A stretch of DNA of 64,000 nucleotides, taken from JBEVJC01 sp040510375. GTDB lineage: Bacteria > Bacteroidota > Bacteroidia > Chitinophagales > Chitinophagaceae. The notes beneath the pieces were generated by a model that saw only the letters and a list, made by a program, of their open reading frames with translations, made no database searches and was not told the DNA's origin. The DNA lies in the NCBI GenBank assembly GCA_040510375.1, contig JBEVJC010000012.1, positions 1 to 64,000 on the forward strand, given 5' to 3'. Shown here in pieces: positions 61,320 through 64,000 of the stretch. The translations under genes were made by a program, and so were the position numbers. How positions within the stretch are numbered: the first letter of the stretch is position 1; the number at the start of each line of letters is the position of its first letter.

Positions 61320-61487
61320 ATGATCACCTGCCTGGGTTACGCACGCTTCTGGTTCGAGTCGTTTCAGAACTGGCAGAGTGAGTTCCTATCCGTTTTTGCC
61401 GTTGTGGTGTTTTCAATATTTTTCCGGCAAAAAGGATCACCGCAGTCTAAACCGGTGGATGCACCGGCCAGTGAGACCGGGGAATGA
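61320..61487 (+). pseudogene. DUF6766 remnant, 55 codons
   Basis: An open frame from an ATG at 61320 to TGA at 61487 translates to YARFWFESFQNWQSEFLSVF followed by a hydrophobic stretch and FRQKGSPQSKPVDAPASETG. This is the repeated membrane block of DUF6766 proteins, which are normally about 200 residues with several helices; here only the C-terminal part remains. An in-frame stop lies directly upstream. It may be a decayed gene or a mini-protein. The flanking spacer (61062-61319 and 61488-61531) holds nothing else that I recognise. Confidence 0.6.
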
Positions 61488-61531
61488 TAATTTCCCTGCG
61501 AAACAACTAAGTATTCACCTCAACAATTTTT

Positions 61532-62026
61532 ATGGAACTATTCAATGATCAGATAATGCGGCAGATTGGTGAATTGCTGATTGCCAGGAAACAAACCCTG
61601 GCCGTTGCAGAAAGTGTTACTTCCGGTGCCATCCAACTTGGGATTTCGGGTATTAAGGAAGCTTCACGTTTTTTCCATGGAGGTATTACCACTTATAATA
61701 TTGCGCAGAAATATCACCATCTCCAGGTGGAACCAATTCATGCACTGGAAACAAATTGTGTAAGTAAACAGGTTGCTGAACAGATGGCTGTTAACGTTGC
61801 CCGCCTTTTTTCGGGTGACTGGGGGATAGCTATTACAGGATATGCGGTCCCTGTGCCGGAATCACGCGATGAGGTTTTTGCGTATTACGCCATATCATTT
61901 AGGGGTAAAATTGTAAAGTCTGGGAATATCCACCCTGAAAAGGACGAAACACTCAGGGTACAATTTTTTTACGCAAATGAAGTCTGCCGGTCATTGGAGG
62001 AATCAATCAGGGAGGTGAACGCATAA
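61532..62026 (+). CDS. CinA C-terminal domain (PncC-like) protein
   Basis: A 164-residue stand-alone CinA-C domain. The AESVTSGAIQ motif and FHGGITTYN match nicotinamide-nucleotide amidases (PncC), but the normally conserved TGIAGPGG is replaced by ITGYAVPVPES, so activity on NMN is uncertain. It could act in NAD salvage or in a stress role, given the ligase gene next to it, which uses ATP rather than NAD. No export signal. Confidence 0.85.
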   Translation: MELFNDQIMRQIGELLIARKQTLAVAESVTSGAIQLGISGIKEASRFFHGGITTYNIAQKYHHLQVEPIHALETNCVSKQVAEQMAVNVARLFSGDWGIAITGYAVPVPESRDEVFAYYAISFRGKIVKSGNIHPEKDETLRVQFFYANEVCRSLEESIREVNA

Positions 62027-62110
62027 CGCGGTTTCGGTCGTATTAAACGTCAGGCAGGAATGCCTGCGCAAGTTTGGGCACATCTATATCCGGCATTTCA
62101 AATAATTATA

Positions 62111-64000
62111 TCAGAATGTAGATTCAACTTTTTTAATAGCGTCCTGCATGTTGATTCCTTTTCCAAGAACCGGTTTAAACAGGTCGCCCGTTTCGCTCAC
62201 GCGGGCGGGAACATTTTTGATGGTGAAGTCTTTTAATTTGAGGCCCTTTTTTACCTCATCCCAATTCAGCGGTGTGGAAACCGTGGCACCAGGTTTGGGC
62301 CGGGCAGAATAAGGCGCTGCGAGGGTGGCCTGTGGCCGGTTTTGTAAAAAATCGAGATAGATCTTTCCTTTACGCAGTTTGGTAGCGCGTTCAATGCTGG
62401 TGAATTTTGGAAGTTGCGACTGCACGATTGTAACAATCACCCTGGCAAATTCCTTTGAGTGTTCATAGGTATATTTAGCGCCCAGCGGGATATAAATATG
62501 GATGCCGGTGGACCCCGATGTTTTTACATAACTATCCACATTGATGGCATCGAGCACTTCTTTTGTGACCAATGCAGTTTCGATTACTTTATCAAAAGTA
62601 TTGGTATCCGGATCAAGATCGATGATACACCAGTCAGGGTGATCGGGTTTTTTAATAGTGCTGCTCCAGGGATTAAGTTCAATTGCTCCCAATGAAGCCA
62701 TATAAAGCAGGCTGGCTTCATTGCTGGCCACCAGGAATTCCTTGTCCTTGTCTTCTGTTTCACTCCGGTAAGGAAAGGTTTCAATCCAATCCGGCACTTT
62801 TCCCTTTACATCTTTCTGGTAAAAACTCTGGCCCTCAATTCCATTAGGATACCGGTTGAGGGATTGCGGCCTGTTTTTGAGATATGGCAGCATATAGGGC
62901 GCGATCTGGTAATAATAATTGAGGAGATCGCGCTTTGTAAATTTTTCCTTCGGCCAGTAAATCTTATTAAGGTTGGAGAACTTCAGTTTTTCGCCATTAA
63001 TGGTTCGCTCCTGCGACTCATCCGTAGGGTTCAACAGGGTTTTTCTTTCCTGTTTGCCCGGTGTTTTGAGCAGGTTTTTTTCATGGAGCACTGATTCTTT
63101 TACCAATTTTTTTACTGCCATGGCTTTTTCTTCTTTTACTTGTGTTGCTTTTTTATCGCTTCGCATGCCTTCAAATGATGGATGCCGCATTACCGAATCA
63201 GTTGTCATTTCGGCAAACGATACCTCACAAACCAGTACAGGTTTCAACCATACGGCTTCGGCATGGGGTGGATCGGGCCGGAACCTGGAAGGTTTATTTA
63301 TATCCGGTTCTTCAGTAAAAGGGTTGGTCTTACTTATAACCTTTTTAAACTCTGCCATCATCTCCTGCTGGAGTTTATCCGAAAAACCAGTGCCAACCTT
63401 CCCGGTATAATGTAAATGGTTGCCCTTATAAACGCCCACCAGCAAAGCGCTGAATGCCTTGGCAGTGCCATCGTTGCGGGTATAACCTCCAATAACTACT
63501 TCCTGTCGCTGTTTGACTTTGATCTTCAACCATTCTTTTGTTCGGAGACCCGGTTTATAATCCGAATCCAGTTTTTTTGCCATAATGCCCTCCAGTTTCA
63601 TTTTACTGGCGGCCTTAAAAAATTCGGTTCCCGAAGCATCGAAAGCCTGACTTAAAAGGATCATATCACTGGCAGGTATAAGTGATGCCAGGATCTTCCG
63701 GCGTGTGGACAAGGGAAGATGAAGCAGCGAATACCCGTCGTAATATAGGATATCAAAGACATAGTACTTCAGCTCACCATCTGCTTCGCTGCGCCAGTTC
63801 TGCAACCGGCCAAAATCAGCACGGCCTTCATCATTAACCACTATCACTTCGCCATCCAGCACTATTTTTAGTCCAAGCTTTTTGAGTTCGGCATAAACAG
63901 GATAAAATTTTTCGTCAAATGATTTATTGTTGCGCGATTTCAGTTCCACCTTATTGCCATTGACAAACGCCACGGCGCGATATCCATCCCACTTCACTTC
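62111..64000 (-). CDS. ligD: ATP-dependent DNA ligase D (5' partial)
   Basis: The gene runs off the right edge of the window: the first codons seen read EMKWDGYRAVAF, with the adenylated Lys of ligase motif I (KxDGxR) at 63992-63994. Downstream motifs include LDGEVIVV and EGIMAKKLDSDYKPG, then the OB-fold region to about residue 280 of the visible part. The Prim-Pol domain follows (from about residue 345), with catalytic Asp in CIIDLDPD and the TSGSTGIHIYIP block. The phosphoesterase domain would lie outside. LigD joins DNA breaks with Ku in non-homologous end joining; Ku is not in the window. Confidence 0.95.
   Translation of the reverse strand, partial: EVKWDGYRAVAFVNGNKVELKSRNNKSFDEKFYPVYAELKKLGLKIVLDGEVIVVNDEGRADFGRLQNWRSEADGELKYYVFDILYYDGYSLLHLPLSTRRKILASLIPASDMILLSQAFDASGTEFFKAASKMKLEGIMAKKLDSDYKPGLRTKEWLKIKVKQRQEVVIGGYTRNDGTAKAFSALLVGVYKGNHLHYTGKVGTGFSDKLQQEMMAEFKKVISKTNPFTEEPDINKPSRFRPDPPHAEAVWLKPVLVCEVSFAEMTTDSVMRHPSFEGMRSDKKATQVKEEKAMAVKKLVKESVLHEKNLLKTPGKQERKTLLNPTDESQERTINGEKLKFSNLNKIYWPKEKFTKRDLLNYYYQIAPYMLPYLKNRPQSLNRYPNGIEGQSFYQKDVKGKVPDWIETFPYRSETEDKDKEFLVASNEASLLYMASLGAIELNPWSSTIKKPDHPDWCIIDLDPDTNTFDKVIETALVTKEVLDAINVDSYVKTSGSTGIHIYIPLGAKYTYEHSKEFARVIVTIVQSQLPKFTSIERATKLRKGKIYLDFLQNRPQATLAAPYSARPKPGATVSTPLNWDEVKKGLKLKDFTIKNVPARVSETGDLFKPVLGKGINMQDAIKKVESTF

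Noticed and set aside
62111..64000. Truncated ligD pseudogene
   Set aside because: The frame is open to the window edge and begins in the middle of ligase motif I, so it is cut by the window and not broken.
1..64000. tRNA, rRNA, transposase or phage genes
   Set aside because: Looked for on both strands; no cloverleaf, rRNA core, DDE transposase motif or integrase was recognised.

Overview
The window reads as chromosome from a member of the Bacteroidota, most likely the Chitinophagaceae (Chitinophagales); I cannot name a genus. The grounds are: an Asn-rich Rho, TAnnTTTG-type promoters with no Shine-Dalgarno sequences, futalosine-route menaquinone synthesis (MqnC), an alternative complex III / aa3-oxidase operon in the order known from this phylum, CarboxypepD_reg/OMP_b-brl proteins, PadR-PspC, DUF4421, DUF6496 and a LigD of the Bacteroidota domain order. 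Coding density is high, base composition is close to even, and I found no rRNA, tRNA, CRISPR array, insertion sequence or prophage.

Layout. 1-3216: end of an M28 peptidase gene, an IPExxxVDY-like protein, a pterin dehydratase and a secreted repeat protein. 3.4-8.0 kb: rho and asnS diverge from a 414-bp spacer, then a tandem universal stress protein. 8.1-14.4 kb: an orphan ExbD, a padR-pspC unit with a visible operator, gcvT, an SRPBCC protein and comB. 14.6-18.6 kb: a 1253-residue SWIM-SNF2 ATPase and an unlisted 52-residue gene. 18.8-36.0 kb: envelope and housekeeping genes, including an outer-membrane beta-barrel protein, the mqnC operon, a PDZ aspartyl protease, an M16 peptidase pair, two DUF4421 paralogues, a fused 2-oxoacid dehydrogenase E1, a serine hydrolase and a membrane-anchored PurN fusion.

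36.3-52.9 kb is one respiratory block on the plus strand: actA-B-C-D-E-F (quinol:cytochrome c oxidoreductase), coxB, coxA, ctaB, two subunit III genes, a subunit IV-like gene, sco and a DUF420 gene. MqnC at 23-24 kb helps make the menaquinone that this chain would oxidise. ActA carries six CxxCH haem sites rather than the five usually described.

53.2-64.0 kb is a set of DNA-maintenance and stress genes: rmuC, a Lys-rich DUF6496 protein, a stress-type SDR, two divergent Fpg/Nei glycosylases, an FAD-Rieske oxidoreductase with two small co-transcribed partners, a DUF892 ferritin-like protein, a DUF6766 remnant, a CinA-like protein and the 3' part of ligD.

The most unusual pattern is not a gene. 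At least six genes (exbD, SRPBCC, aspartyl protease, second M16, DUF420, rmuC) are followed by diverged tandem copies of their own 3' ends, usually including the stop codon. Repeat periods run from about 31 to 88 bp and the units differ from locus to locus. This looks like repeated duplication of gene tails into the following spacer, and I do not know of a description of it.
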